NCBI GenBank assembly: GCA_028696815.1
Contig: JAQVGG010000013.1
Location: 1-33,045, forward strand
Reading direction: 5' to 3'
Length of the DNA: 33,045 bases
Source of the DNA: Candidatus Altimarinota bacterium
GTDB lineage: Bacteria; Patescibacteriota; Gracilibacteria; BD1-5; UBA6164
Part shown: in pieces, positions 9,101 to 19,684 of the stretch
Layout of the letters: each line of letters opens with the position of its first letter
Numbering within the stretch: the first letter of the stretch is position 1
Notes under the pieces: model-generated
What the model saw: the letters and a program-made list of their open reading frames with translations, nothing else
Told to the model about the DNA's origin: nothing
Database searches by the model: none
Position numbers and translations under genes: made by a program

Positions 9101-12100
9101 ATGTTTAGCAAAATAGCAAAATTTTTTATAGAAAATTCAAAACTAACCTTTGTTTTAGTCTTGATTACCATCATCTCTTGAATATGAAGTTACCTAATTA
9201 TACCTAAACAGTATAACCCTACTATTATAGTACCTGCTTTTCAAGTTATAGTTGAAGCACCTTGATTAGAGGCAAATGAAACATCTAACTTAATAGTTTC
9301 TCCTCTAGAAAACAAGATAATGGAACTTGAGTGAATTGATGAGGTATACTGAATTGTTTGAGACAATTATTGAGCAGTTATGGTAAAATTTCAAGTTTGA
9401 GTAGATAAGGAAAAAGCTAAAATTAGGTTAAATCAAAAGTTAAATGAAAATCTAGAACTTAAACCCATTTGAGTTAGTACACCGATTGTAAAAACAATAG
9501 ATCCAGATGAACTTCCTCAAATTACATTTGCTATAAGTTATAAGTGAGAAGATATATCAGAAGAAGAACAATATATATATCTTAGACAAATAGCGAATAT
9601 ACTAAAAGAAAAAATAAAAACTATAGAAAATGTTACAACGCTAGATATAGTTTGATGATATGTACAAGACTTAATTATAGAATTAGATTTAGCAAAAATA
9701 GAGGCAAAAAATATGGATATTATGGAAGTTTATGATGTATTAAAAAAGAACAATATAGATCTACCAGTATGAAACATTAATACAACTTTAAATGACAGAA
9801 TATCTGTACAGATAAATTGAAAAACTAATTCTATAGAAAGTTTATGAAGTATTATAATATCTAATATCTGAACACAAGCTTTGTACTTAAGAGATATAGC
9901 AGATATAAGATATTGAATAAAAAGAATAAATAAAACAAGTACTTATACAAAAATCTGAGAAGCTACAAAAAATACAGTTTTTCTAGGAATCGGAAAAGCT
10001 ATTTGAACCAATGCAGTATTTGTAACTGATGAAGTTGAAAATAAAGTAGATAAAATAAAAAAAGAGTTACCATGAAATGTTGAGATAAACATAATTCAGA
10101 ATGAATGAGAAACAGCAAAAAATGCTACAAATATGCTTCTTATAAACTTAGTTCAATCTGTGATTATTGTATTTATAGTACTTGCAATATATTTATGATT
10201 TAAAGATGCATTTAACACAGCAATTTCTATTCCTTTAACATTAGGTTTAGTATTTTTACTTGCTCTCTTATTTTGAGAAAATATAAATAGAATTACACTT
10301 TTTGCACTTATACTTGTTTTATGAATGCTTGTTGATAACTCTACAGTTGTAGTGGAAAATATATCAAGACACTTAAAAGAAAGAGTAAAAACAGGAAAAT
10401 CGAAACTTGAATCTGTACTAAATGGTGTTCAAGAAGTTTGAGTATGAGTTATTCTTTCAACTCTATCAAGACTACTAGCATTCTGAGCTATGTTTGCTGT
10501 TGGTGGGATGATGTGAGAATATATGTGACCAATTCCAAAATTTGCAATACGGGCACTTCTTATTTCAATTGCTATTGCGTTTACCGTAAATCCTTGGTTA
10601 TCATTTTTATGAGCAAAAGACATAAGTGAGCAAGATAAAGTTAATCATGAAAAAGAAAAAGAATCACCTCTGAAACTAAGAAGAAAATATCTTAAACTTA
10701 TGAGGATATTTATAAATAATAATCCAAACTCAACTAAAAAAAGAAAATTATTTAAAACTGTTTTTTGGATAACATTATTTGTTATTATTATTGCACCTAT
10801 ATATGCTTGAATATTTAAAGCAAGAATGCTTCCTAAATCAAATCAAGATCAAATATACTTATGGATTGATGCACCAAGGTGAAAAAATATAGAGGAACTA
10901 TGATTGATAGAAAACGATTTAATTAATTTCTTTAATAATTCTAAAAATATACCAAAGAATTTACAAATTGTTGATTCTATAAATATAACAAGTTGACAGG
11001 CATTTATGTGAGATTTTGCAAACCTGTTTAGATGATGACTAAATAGAAGTTGAGAAAATCAAATATCTGCTAGAATAAACTTAGTACATCCAAATATATA
11101 TGAAGAACAAACATGAGATTCTAGAATAAAATCTGAGAAATTTGTAATAGAACTAAGACCATATTTAAGAGATTATTTACTGAAAAAATATCCTGATTTA
11201 CAATTAAGGCTACTTGAGGATCCTCCTGGACCACCAGTTAGAGCTACATTTTTAGCAAAAATAAAAACTGATACTACAAAAGAAAATGAAGCTATATTTG
11301 CACAAAAAATAGAAAACGAAATAAGACAAATTGCTCAAAAACAAGGTATAGTAGATATATGAAGTTCTAATTCTACAACCTATAAAAAATTAAGCATTGA
11401 TATAGATCATGAATCATTAAGTAGAGCCTGATTAACTACACAACAAGTTTCACATACTCTTGCTATAATATTAAATAGTGTAGATATAGATACAATCAGT
11501 AATAATAATTCTTATGAAACAAGTAATATTGTACTTTGAGTAAATGAATGAAATAAAAATAATATAAATAGTATTGGTAATATAAACTTTACTAATAAAC
11601 TTTGACAAAAAATCCCTTTAAGCTCAATAGCAAATATAAATTATAGTTTTGTATCTCCAGAAATAAATACAGATAAAAGAAGTGCTACAACTTATATATA
11701 TGGTGAGATGTGAGATAATTCTCTTATTTATCCAGTTATAAAACTATTTGGTATTTTAATGGATGAAGAGTTTTTGGGAGATGATTATAAAGTAATTTGA
11801 TGGTCACCATATGAAATAAAATATATATGATTAAATGATTGAAAAAGTTATACCCTAGAATGGTGATGAGAATGGGAACTTACAATGGATACTTTTAGAG
11901 ATTTATGAATAGCTATGGGTATAAGTTTACTTGCAATTTATTTCTTGCTTGTATGACAATTTGCCTCATTTAGTATAGCATGAATAATAATGATTACATT
12001 TTTATTAAGTTTCTTTTGAGTATTTCCTGGTTTTACACTTTTATACTTAGTACAAAATGAATATTTTTCAGCTACCTCTATGATATGAATTATAGCACTA

Positions 12101-12388
12101 GGTTGAATAGTAGTATGAAATGCAATAATACTTATAGATTATTTAAACATATTAAAGGTAAATTGAATAACAATTGAAGAAGCTTTACTAAAAGCAGGAT
12201 ATGTTAGATTTGCTCCAATAATACTTACTTCCCTAACAACTGTTTTCTGAGCAGCAACTATAGTATGAGATCCTGTATGGAGTTGACTTGCATGGTCAAT
12301 AATATGGTGACTTTTACTTAGTTCAATACTAACTTTAATAGTTATACCAATCTTTTACTATGATAGTCAAAGAGAAAACTGGAAATAA
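9101..12388 (+). CDS. RND-family efflux transporter (AcrB/HAE1-like permease)
   Basis: 1095 aa, ATG at 9101 to TAA at 12386-12388, normal for the family. The N-terminal membrane helix is followed by the first porter domain starting VEAPGLEANETSNLIVSPLE. A membrane block near residues 345-520 follows, then a second large loop, then the C-terminal block. The fourth helix carries LVLGMLVDNSTVVVEN. The first of the two proton-relay aspartates is kept (D412) but the second is Asn (N413). In the C-terminal block GGIVVGNAIILIDYL matches the paired helix. Glycines in these helices are largely TGA codons. It would work with the adaptor upstream. No TolC-like outer-membrane channel is seen in the window, and substrate cannot be inferred. 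A terminator follows the stop. Confidence 0.95.
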
Positions 12389-12424
12389 AAAAATCCCTGT
12401 ATATATACACAGGGATTTTTTTTA
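12388..12424. terminator. Terminator after the RND gene, shared with the convergent SLH gene
   Basis: The stem AAAAATCCCTGT/ACAGGGATTTTT encloses a short AT loop. It has a T-run on the plus strand and an A-run that gives a T-run on the minus strand. It overlaps both stop codons. Confidence 0.9.
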
Positions 12425-14221
12425 TTTCACCTCATATAAATCTCACTTACCATAAATATTTCTACCATCTGGAGAAACAATAGCCGGGAAAAGTATATCA
12501 CAAGTTCTTATAACACTAGAAAAATCTAATGCATTTGTACAAGGGCATTGTAAACACTCCTGGTTTAGAGAATTTGCATATATATATCAAGTATTTATTT
12601 GACTAGATAAACATGTTGATAAATTTGGTCAATATTGATCTGGAATACAAAATCAATTATCTGTACATATATATCATTCACCACATTTACTAGTACAAGT
12701 TTTTTCAAAAATAGGACATCAACTATTAGTTGCTTCTCATTTAACTAATGGACACTTATCAATACAATCATTTACAAAATCATTATCACTGTCTATATCA
12801 CAATTAAGTGACTCATTAACTTTTATATTTACTGAACTATCACAATATAATTTATTATTACTACTATCTGTAATAGATAAAGAAACATTATATACACCTC
12901 TTTGGGTAAAAACTCTTTGTTCATTTTTATTTACTCACACTACTCATCAATCACTAAAATTCCAGTTGTAAAAATATGGAGGTACTCATCACGAAACAAG
13001 TCAAGAAAATTTTATATTAAGAGGCGAATCTCACTCATTCTTATCTATATTTATTAAACAACTTAATTTATTTTTTACATTTATATTTAGAGTTACACTA
13101 ACTTCCTTAGTATTTCAACATTTATCTATAACTCTAAGAAATATAATCCATTTGCCATCAGTTGTAAATGTATGAGAGTCTATATATTTTCAATACTTTA
13201 TTATTTCTTCTCAAGTATCTTCATTATAAAATCTCCATATATATCAACTTGGATTCTCAACTCACTCCTCACATACTCATCAAATCATAGATCCAAAATC
13301 ATATGTATCTTCATTAGGATTTATATTACTATTGCAATTTTTAGTATTTTCACTACATTCCTTATTGTATACATTTATAGCTAAAGATAAATCATTTTCG
13401 TTTTTTTGTGTACATGTATTTGCCTTCAATGTTAGGTAAGCTATCCTTAAAAACTCTTCTTTACTTATAAACTTATTAGGTCTTAAATAATCTCAACTTT
13501 TTTCTAATAAACTATACTTAATTAAATCTCAATAAGTATCATATTCTATCACTTCATAATTTAGTGCTCTAAAAAAATCAGGATAAAAACTATATACACT
13601 TCCATCTTCATTTCTAGCTTTTACATCAAATGCTAGATCTGGAAAATTTTCTCAAGACCTAATCCTCTGCCTAAAATCCTCAGCCTCAGAAGCTGTTAAA
13701 ATTCAAGACATCCTTAGTATTACAGCCAAAGCTTCCTCTAGTGTAATGTTGTTATTTATACAAAATGGTATTTCTCATTGTTTTTGTGTACCATCATCAC
13801 AAGCTTCTCATATATTATATCCTTGTACAAAATTACTTTCTTTTGCATTTGCGATACAATAAAAATATTTATTATTTTTATGCACATCAAAAAATGGTTC
13901 AGTATCATATTTTTGTATAAATTCAAGTTCTGTATTTGGTTTTATACACTTTTTACACGTAGATTCAGAGGCAATAGCTACAAACTCTTGCCTTGATAAT
14001 AATTTTTTAGGATTCAATTCTCAATTTTCATCAGGTAAAATAATACCTTTATCATATAGAACTTGAAGTTCATTATAATATTTATAACTTTTATCAATAT
14101 CTGAAAAAACTTGTTCTACTGTAACACTTGATGCAAAAGTTCAAGAAGTATAAAATACAAAATACAAAATATAAAATATAAGAAATTTTACTATTTTTTT
14201 ATAATTACAAAAATTATTCAT
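12422..14221 (-). CDS. Secreted surface protein with SLH-like, PKD-like and calcium-binding parts
   Basis: 599 aa, ATG at 14221 to TAA at 12422. A basic N-terminus and hydrophobic core (residues about 8-30) form a signal peptide. Residues about 35-85 read as an S-layer homology unit (VEQVFSDIDKSYKYYNELQ, YDKGIILPDENGELNPKK, SRQEFVAIA). Further weaker repeats follow at 150-260 (ITLEEALAVILRMSG; LRPNKFISKEEFLRIAYL). Residues about 370-460 contain a PKD-like beta domain with NFSDGG and GVYNVSLSITDSS. Next is DIDSDNDFVNDCIDKCP, a thrombospondin type 3-like calcium-binding repeat, and a Cys-rich C-terminus. It is probably anchored to or part of the cell surface layer. It starts 15 nt after the TrmH-like gene on the same strand. 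Confidence 0.85.
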
Positions 14222-14223
14222 AT

Positions 14224-14247
14224 TAATTGTTAATTGTTAATTAATTG
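14224..14247. repeat. Heptamer tandem repeat TTAATTG
   Basis: About three copies of a 7-nt unit (TTAATTG, TTAATTG, TTAATTA) fill the spacer between the SLH gene start and the methyltransferase stop, and the last unit runs into that stop codon. The copies are short and AT-only. Confidence 0.5.
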
Positions 14248-14686
14248 AGTACATAACAATTCAAGCAGCAACTGACACATTCAATGATTCTTTTTTTCAT
14301 CTCATCGGTATTATAACAATTTTATCTGACAAATCCAAAAGTTTTTTACTAACTCATGAAATCTCATTTCACATGATAAGACATACCTTTTCTTTATTTT
14401 CTTTAAAAAGTTCTCTATAATCTATACTTTTTTCATCTAGTTCTACACTATAAATCTTGTATCCTTCTTCTTTTAAGTTTTTTATAATTGTTACTGGGTC
14501 ATAAAAATACTCCCAATCTATCCAAGTTTGTGCTCAAAGAGCTGTTTTACTTATATCTGATCTCGGTGGATAAGGACAATATCCAGTTAAAATAACTTTC
14601 TCAAATCATGCTCAGTCAGCATTTCTAAAAATAGCTCAAACATTTTGCATACTACGGATTGAGTCAAGTAAAATTATCTTTGACAT
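14237..14686 (-). CDS. TrmH/SpoU-family RNA 2'-O-methyltransferase
   Basis: 149 aa, ATG at 14686 to TAA at 14237. This is a SPOUT methyltransferase, transferring methyl from SAM to a ribose 2'-OH of rRNA or tRNA. Motif 1 is RSMQNVGAIFRNADGAGF near the N-terminus. Motif 2 is CLIMGNEISGVSKKLL, and motif 3 is IPMRGKKESLNVSVAAGIVMY. All are canonical when TGA is read as Gly. It has only the catalytic SPOUT domain with no N-terminal substrate-binding extension, about the size of TrmL (tRNA position 34). It shows no clear feature to pick TrmL over other small SpoU enzymes. It is divergent from the TraG-like ATPase and is the first gene of a leftward pair with the SLH protein. Confidence 0.92.
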
Positions 14687-14816
14687 AAAATTTTAATACC
14701 TTAATTATAATAGTTTATAATTTTATACTTCTTTTTAGCTTTTTTACAACTAAAAATCTTTTATTTTTTTTGTATTTGTGATATAATAAAATAAATAAAT
14801 ATTAATATTTAAATTA

Positions 14817-17255
14817 ATGGATAACTTTATAACTATATCTTTACTTATAATAGCATCTGTAACTACTTGGTTTACAATAGTTACAATCATAAGGAGAAAG
14901 GAAGATTTTAAACGCACTTTAAAGCTTACTTTTTTGCGTATAACATTACCAAAAAAAGATAGTGATTTGGATGAAAGAAAGGAAACAACAAAAGATTTTA
15001 AAGAGATGATATCTTTGATGGAGCAACTATTTTCATCTCTAAAAAGCATATATTCAGGAAAAATATTAAAAAAGATTTTAGGTCAAGATTTACTTAGCTT
15101 TGAATATATATCACACAAAGATGAGATTCTTTTTTATGTTGTAGTACCAAAAAATTATAAAAACTTAATTGAAAAACAAATAAACTGATTTTATCCTGAT
15201 GCTATAGTAGAAGAAACTACAGAAGTAAATATTTTTAAAGATAGAAAATACATAGAATCAACTTATCTAAATACTTTAAAACCATATTTTTTCCCTATTA
15301 AAACATATCAAAAACTTGAATCAGACCCTATAAATAACATATCTAATGCTTTTTCAAAACTTGAGGAGGATGAGTCAGCTGCAATCCAAATACTTCTTAA
15401 ACCAATTGATGATGATTGGCAATGAAACTGTGCAAAAGCAAGTACTAAACTTATGAAATGAAAATCACCTACTTTTACACTTAATCCATTTAAAATTATT
15501 ATAGCTTTATTTGGAACTCTATTTACAAGTAACGAAGAAAATAAATCACAAAATGATGATAGTAATACTTCTGCTTTAACTCAAGAGAGAGCAAAAACAG
15601 TAGATGAAAAATGAGATAAAACTTGATTTGAGACAATTATCAGAATTGTCGCAACTTGAAATGATAAAAATATGGTAGAAGCTGAAATGAAAAATATACT
15701 TTCTACTTTTACTCAGTTTTCATATCCTGATTTTAATAAGTTTTGAGCAACTCTAAGGCACAATAAAAACAGACTTATAAAAAACTATATTTATAGGTAT
15801 TTTAAAAAACCTTTTCGGCTTAAACGTATGATTTTAAATACTGAAGAGTTAGCTTCTCTATTTCATTTTCCTCATATAAGATACAATAAAACTCCAGAAA
15901 TAAAATGGCAAAATTTTAAAATAGTAAAAGCTCCAAGTAACATACCAAAAGAATGATTACTTCTATGATATAACTCATATAGAGGACAAAAAAAGGAAAT
16001 CAGAATAAAAACAGAAGATAGATTTAGACACTTTTATGTAATCTGACAAACAGGTACCGGTAAGTCTAGTATCTTGCAAGTTATGGCTAGACAAGATTTT
16101 GCTAATGGTGAATGAGTTTGCGTAATAGATCCTCATGGAGATTTAGCAAGAGATCTACTTCCCTTTATACCAAGAGAAAGAGCTGATGATGTGATCTACT
16201 TTGATCCATCTGATTTAGATAGACCTATGTGATTAAACCTACTTGAAGCAGAAACAGAAGAAGAGAAAGAGCTGGTTGCAATGGATGCACTAAATATAAT
16301 GATTAAATTATTTGGTAATGAGATATTTGGTCCACGTATACAAGATTACTTTAGAAATGCTGTTTTAACTTTGATGGATTATCCAGGAGGATGAGCTATA
16401 ACTGATGTTGTTAGACTATTTACAGATGTGGATTTCCAAAAAGATCATGTAAGACATGTAAAAAATCCTATAGTAAAAAACTGGTGGGAGAAAACTTATG
16501 CGTCTATGTGAGATAGAGAAAAGGCTGAAATCATTCCCTACTTTGCTGCTAAATTTGGACAATTTATCACAAACAAGATGATGAGAAATATCATCTGACA
16601 AACTAAATCAAGTTTTGATATACTTGATATCATGCAAAACAAAAAAATACTTTTAGTAAATCTAAGTAAATGAAGACTTGGTGATCTAAACTCAAAACTA
16701 CTTGGTATGATGCTTGTATCTAAGATACAAATGGCAGCCATGAGAAGAGATAAAATACCAAAAGAAGAAAGAACCGATTTTTACTTGTACATAGATGAAT
16801 TTCAAAATTATGTTACAGATAGTATAGAATCTATATTATCAGAAGCTAGAAAGTATAGATTATGATTAAATATTGCACATCAATATCTTTGACAATTAGA
16901 ACAATCAGATGCTCTTACTAAATCAAGTCTAAACTTAAAAAATGCTATATTTGGTAACGTATGAACTGTTGTAAGTTATAAAATCTGACCAGAAGACTGA
17001 GAGTTTATGGCTAAGTATTATGCTCCAACTTTTTCTGATCAAGATTTAGTAAATATGGACAAATTTAAAGCTACAATAAAACTTTCAGTAGATAACCAAC
17101 CTACTATTCCTTTTTCTCTTATACCCGTAAACCCATATCTTGAAACTGGTGATGATAAGATAGCAAAAGCTTACATAGAATTGTCTCGCTTAAAATACGG
17201 TAGAGATAAAGCTTTTGTAAGTAAAGAGATAGAGTATAGAATTTGATCATTATAA
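14817..17255 (+). CDS. TraG/VirD4-like type IV secretion ATPase
   Basis: 812 aa, ATG at 14817 to TAA at 17253-17255. An N-terminal membrane helix (residues 3-25) is followed by a charged domain of about 370 residues that is typical of this CPR-common ATPase family. The P-loop ATPase core starts with FYVIGQTGTGKSS: Walker A G410-S417, where the first glycine is TGA. It continues with VCVIDPHGDLARDLL, an arginine-rich region, and Walker B LYIDEFQNY at D660/E661. Next come SILSEARKYRLGLNIAHQYLGQL and a C-terminal segment (NAIFGNVGTVVSYKIG, PTFSDQDLVNMDKF) seen in TraD/TraG/TrwB-like proteins. It should hydrolyse ATP to move DNA or protein across the membrane. No relaxase, VirB4 or other secretion gene is beside it, so its partner system is unknown. 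The coiled-coil gene follows after 13 nt. Confidence 0.9.
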
Positions 17256-17268
17256 CTTATAAAATAAA

Positions 17269-18045
17269 ATGACAGAAATAGAAAAACTAAAACAAGAAAT
17301 AAAAATATTAAAACAAAAACTTCTAATTGCAGAATCTTGGATGCAAAAGAGTATTAAAGAAGAAGTAAAAAAAATAAGTAAGAAAAAAATAAATAAGATG
17401 ACATCATGAGTTAAAGAATCATTTATGCAAGAAAATATAGAAGATATAATAACAACCCAAATTAATAAATTTTTCTGAGAATTTATTCTTATGAATACTC
17501 CTGTCTGAGTTATTGATAATATAATCTCTGGCGAGATAAATTATTATAATTTTAGACAAAATCCAAGCTTTGATTGATTTTCTGTTATCAGTTCGTATCA
17601 TAAAGCAATAGATGTTATAATAGAATCAGTTATCATAAAATGATTTAGAAAATTTTCAAAAAAACAAAATCAGACTATACTTAGAAAAAATGATCCACTA
17701 GAAAAAACTCTACATATGGTAGTTAATAAAAATTATATATTAAGTATTGGTAGATTGTTTCATATACTTATACTTATAAAAAACAATGATATATTATACG
17801 ATTATGGTAAAACGTTTAAAAATTACCTAGAAAAATATACTTATCTAAAGGATGTACTTTTAGATGATAAATTTCTAAAAGTATTTGAAGAAATAGTAAG
17901 TAGTGAAATCTTTTGAAAAAAAAGACATACATGAAATATAAGTTTTGATGAAACAAAAAAAGCAAGAGAGCTAATAACTTGAGAATTTAAAAACATAGAT
18001 AGTTTAATCTATATGTTATTAAAAACTCAAGAAATAGATTATTAG
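17269..18045 (+). CDS. Coiled-coil protein of unknown function, 258 aa
   Basis: ATG at 17269 to TAG at 18043-18045. The first 45 residues are a strong coiled coil (TEIEKLKQEIKILKQKLL, EEVKKISKKKINK). The rest is predicted alpha-helical and soluble, with a basic patch IIKGFRKFSKKQNQ near the middle and an acidic end. There is no signal peptide and no clear membrane segment. I do not recognise the family. It starts 13 nt after the TraG-like ATPase and is almost certainly co-transcribed with it, so it may be an adaptor or regulator of that ATPase. That is inference from position only. Confidence 0.75.
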
Positions 18046-18082
18046 AAAAGAATCCCTCCCCTCTCCATTACATTTCGAGGTA

Positions 18083-18103
18083 CTCCCTTTTGATAAAGGG
18101 AGA
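18083..18103. repeat. Inverted repeat upstream of rsmI
   Basis: CTCCCTTTT and AAAGGGAG form a hairpin in a spacer that is unusually C/G-rich for this genome (CCCTCCCCTC just before it). There is no T-run after it. It may be an mRNA hairpin or a short mobile-type repeat. Confidence 0.4.
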
Positions 18104-18135
18104 AGTAAATGAAAATTTATAAATAATTAAAAAAA

Positions 18136-18798
18136 ATGCTATACATAGTTGCTACACCTATTTGAAATCTGGATGATATTACTTATAGAGCTGTAAAAAC
18201 TCTAGAGAGTGTTGATGGTATTGCTTGCGAAGACACAAGAACCAGTTCTACCCTGCTTAATCATTATGGAATCAAAAAACCTCTGATAAGTTTTCACTCT
18301 CACTCTTGAGTTACAAAAGTAGATAAAATAATAGAACAATTAAAAGCCTGACAAAATATAGCTCTTATAAGTGATGCCTGAACTCCAGGAATAAGTGATC
18401 CAGGTTATGTACTTATAAAAGAAGCTATTATAAACTGAATAGAAGTTGTACCAATTCCTTGAGTAACAGCTTTTACTACAGCTTTGATGTGATCTGGTAT
18501 GCAAATGAATCATTTTTTATACTTATGATTTTTACCAGTAAAAAAATGAAGACAAACCTTACTTACTAGACTTTCAGAAAATAAATCAGAAACAGTTGTT
18601 ATATATGAGTCTGTACATAGATTATTAAAAACTTTATATGATTTAGAAAAATACTTTTGATCTGAGCATCAAATAGTAGTTGCTAGAGAGCTAACAAAGA
18701 AATTTGAAGAATTTAAAAGATGAACTGTAGCTGAAATAAAAGAGTATTATGAAAAAACTCCCTGAAAACTAAAGGGAGAGTTTGTAATTATATTTTAA
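18136..18798 (+). CDS. rsmI: 16S rRNA (cytidine1402-2'-O)-methyltransferase
   Basis: 220 aa, ATG at 18136 to TAA at 18796-18798. RsmI methylates the ribose of C1402 in 16S rRNA using SAM and is a tetrapyrrole-methylase-fold protein. Diagnostic motifs are present. The start is [19 protein letters not shown], with the Gly of PIGN encoded by TGA. Then come [44 protein letters not shown] and [11 protein letters not shown]. It is shorter than most RsmI (about 270-290 aa) because the C-terminal DNA-binding-like extension is missing, as in other reduced genomes. It is followed after 4 nt by the nucleotidyltransferase-like gene, an operon pair. Confidence 0.95.
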
Positions 18799-18802
18799 AA
18801 GT

Positions 18803-19333
18803 ATGCAAAAATTTTCACAAAAAGAACATGAAAAATTTATAAAATATTTTTGAATAAAAAAATACCCTACTAAAACAGAAAAGGAGTTTTTTAAAAAGAC
18901 TGAAAAATATTTGAAATTTATTGATTGGATTCCATGACTTAAGATGGTTTGAATCTGAAACTCTATAGCTATGAACTGTGCCAGTAAGGAGTCAGATATA
19001 GATCTTTTTATAGTTACAAGTCCCCATAGTATGTGGTTTAATAGGATTTTAATTACTCTTATTTTCCAAGTACTTTGAGTTAGAAAAACAGCTACAAAAC
19101 ATGCTACAAGATTTTGTTTAAGTTTTTTTGCAACTACTGATTGAATAAACTTTAGAAGCTGGAAAATAAAAGATGATATATACTTGTATTTTTGGATAGT
19201 ATACTTTAAACCAATTTTAGATTATGATAATACATATAATAATTTTATAAAACAAAACTCAAGTTGGGCAGATTTTTCAGAATACAAAGACATAATCGAA
19301 AATAATAAGAAGTTTATAAAAATTAAAAAATAA
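18803..19333 (+). CDS. Nucleotidyltransferase-fold protein, 176 aa
   Basis: ATG at 18803 to TAA at 19331-19333, 4 nt after rsmI. The N-terminal half contains KMVGIGNSIAMNCASKESDIDLF, the nucleotidyltransferase signature (Gly-x-Ser, 10 residues, then Asp-x-Asp), with TGA for two of the glycines. Two aspartates would bind the metal. The C-terminal half is rich in aromatic and basic residues and may be membrane-associated (FNRILITLIFQVLGV). No partner HEPN gene is adjacent, unlike in MntA/HepT pairs. The substrate, RNA, protein or small molecule, cannot be told. Confidence 0.8.
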
Positions 19334-19358
19334 TCTCATCTTGAGATTATTTTTGTTT
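19326..19358 (+). terminator. Terminator after the nucleotidyltransferase gene
   Basis: The stem AATAATCTCA/TGAGATTATT is followed by TTTTGTTTT. It overlaps the stop codon, and its T-run overlaps the -35 box of the next promoter. Confidence 0.8.
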
Positions 19359-19381
19359 TATTTTTAAAACTATGCTAAAAT
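19353..19381 (+). promoter_or_regulatory. Promoter for the 87-aa gene
   Basis: TTGTTT (19353-19358), 17 nt, then TAAAAT (19376-19381) preceded by TGC, an extended -10 element. It lies 29 nt before the ATG. Confidence 0.55.
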
Positions 19382-19410
19382 AATAAAAATACAAAATAAA
19401 AACAAAAAAT

Positions 19411-19674
19411 ATGCAAACTACAAGGTGAATTGGCTTTAGCCAAGAGAGTATGCTCTGGAGTACCAAAAATATAGTCTCTTACTTCCCTATTAAACGTATA
19501 AATATAAGTATATTAGGATTTTTTGATAAACTTTTAAAAATAATATTTTTACCAAAAACTCTTAAACACTATGATAGATTATGAAGACCTTATGGGGTTA
19601 TATTAAATGATGATTTGCTTAAATTTCATGATAATGATATAAGAAAACAAATAAAAAATGAGCTACTTAAGTAG
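19411..19674 (+). CDS. Small hypothetical protein, 87 aa
   Basis: ATG at 19411 to TAG at 19672-19674. It is basic, with a central hydrophobic stretch (ISILGFFDKLLKIIFLP) that may lie along or in the membrane. The C-terminal half reads HYDRLGRPYGVILNDDLLKF, the most conserved-looking part. There is no recognised domain. It has its own promoter and a perfect palindromic terminator, and is convergent with the CorC gene. Confidence 0.65.
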
Positions 19675-19684
19675 CTCATTTTTT
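19653..19684. terminator. Perfect 32-nt palindromic bidirectional terminator
   Basis: A-run, ATGAGCTACTT, its exact reverse complement, and a T-run. It serves both convergent genes and overlaps both stop codons. Confidence 0.9.

Noticed and set aside
10429-10629. Overlapping ORFs on both strands inside the RND gene
   Set aside because: Shadows of the 1095-aa RND frame, with no independent start signals.
13778-14017. ORFs on both strands at the N-terminal part of the SLH gene
   Set aside because: The minus-strand one is a fragment of the SLH protein; the plus-strand one is its shadow.
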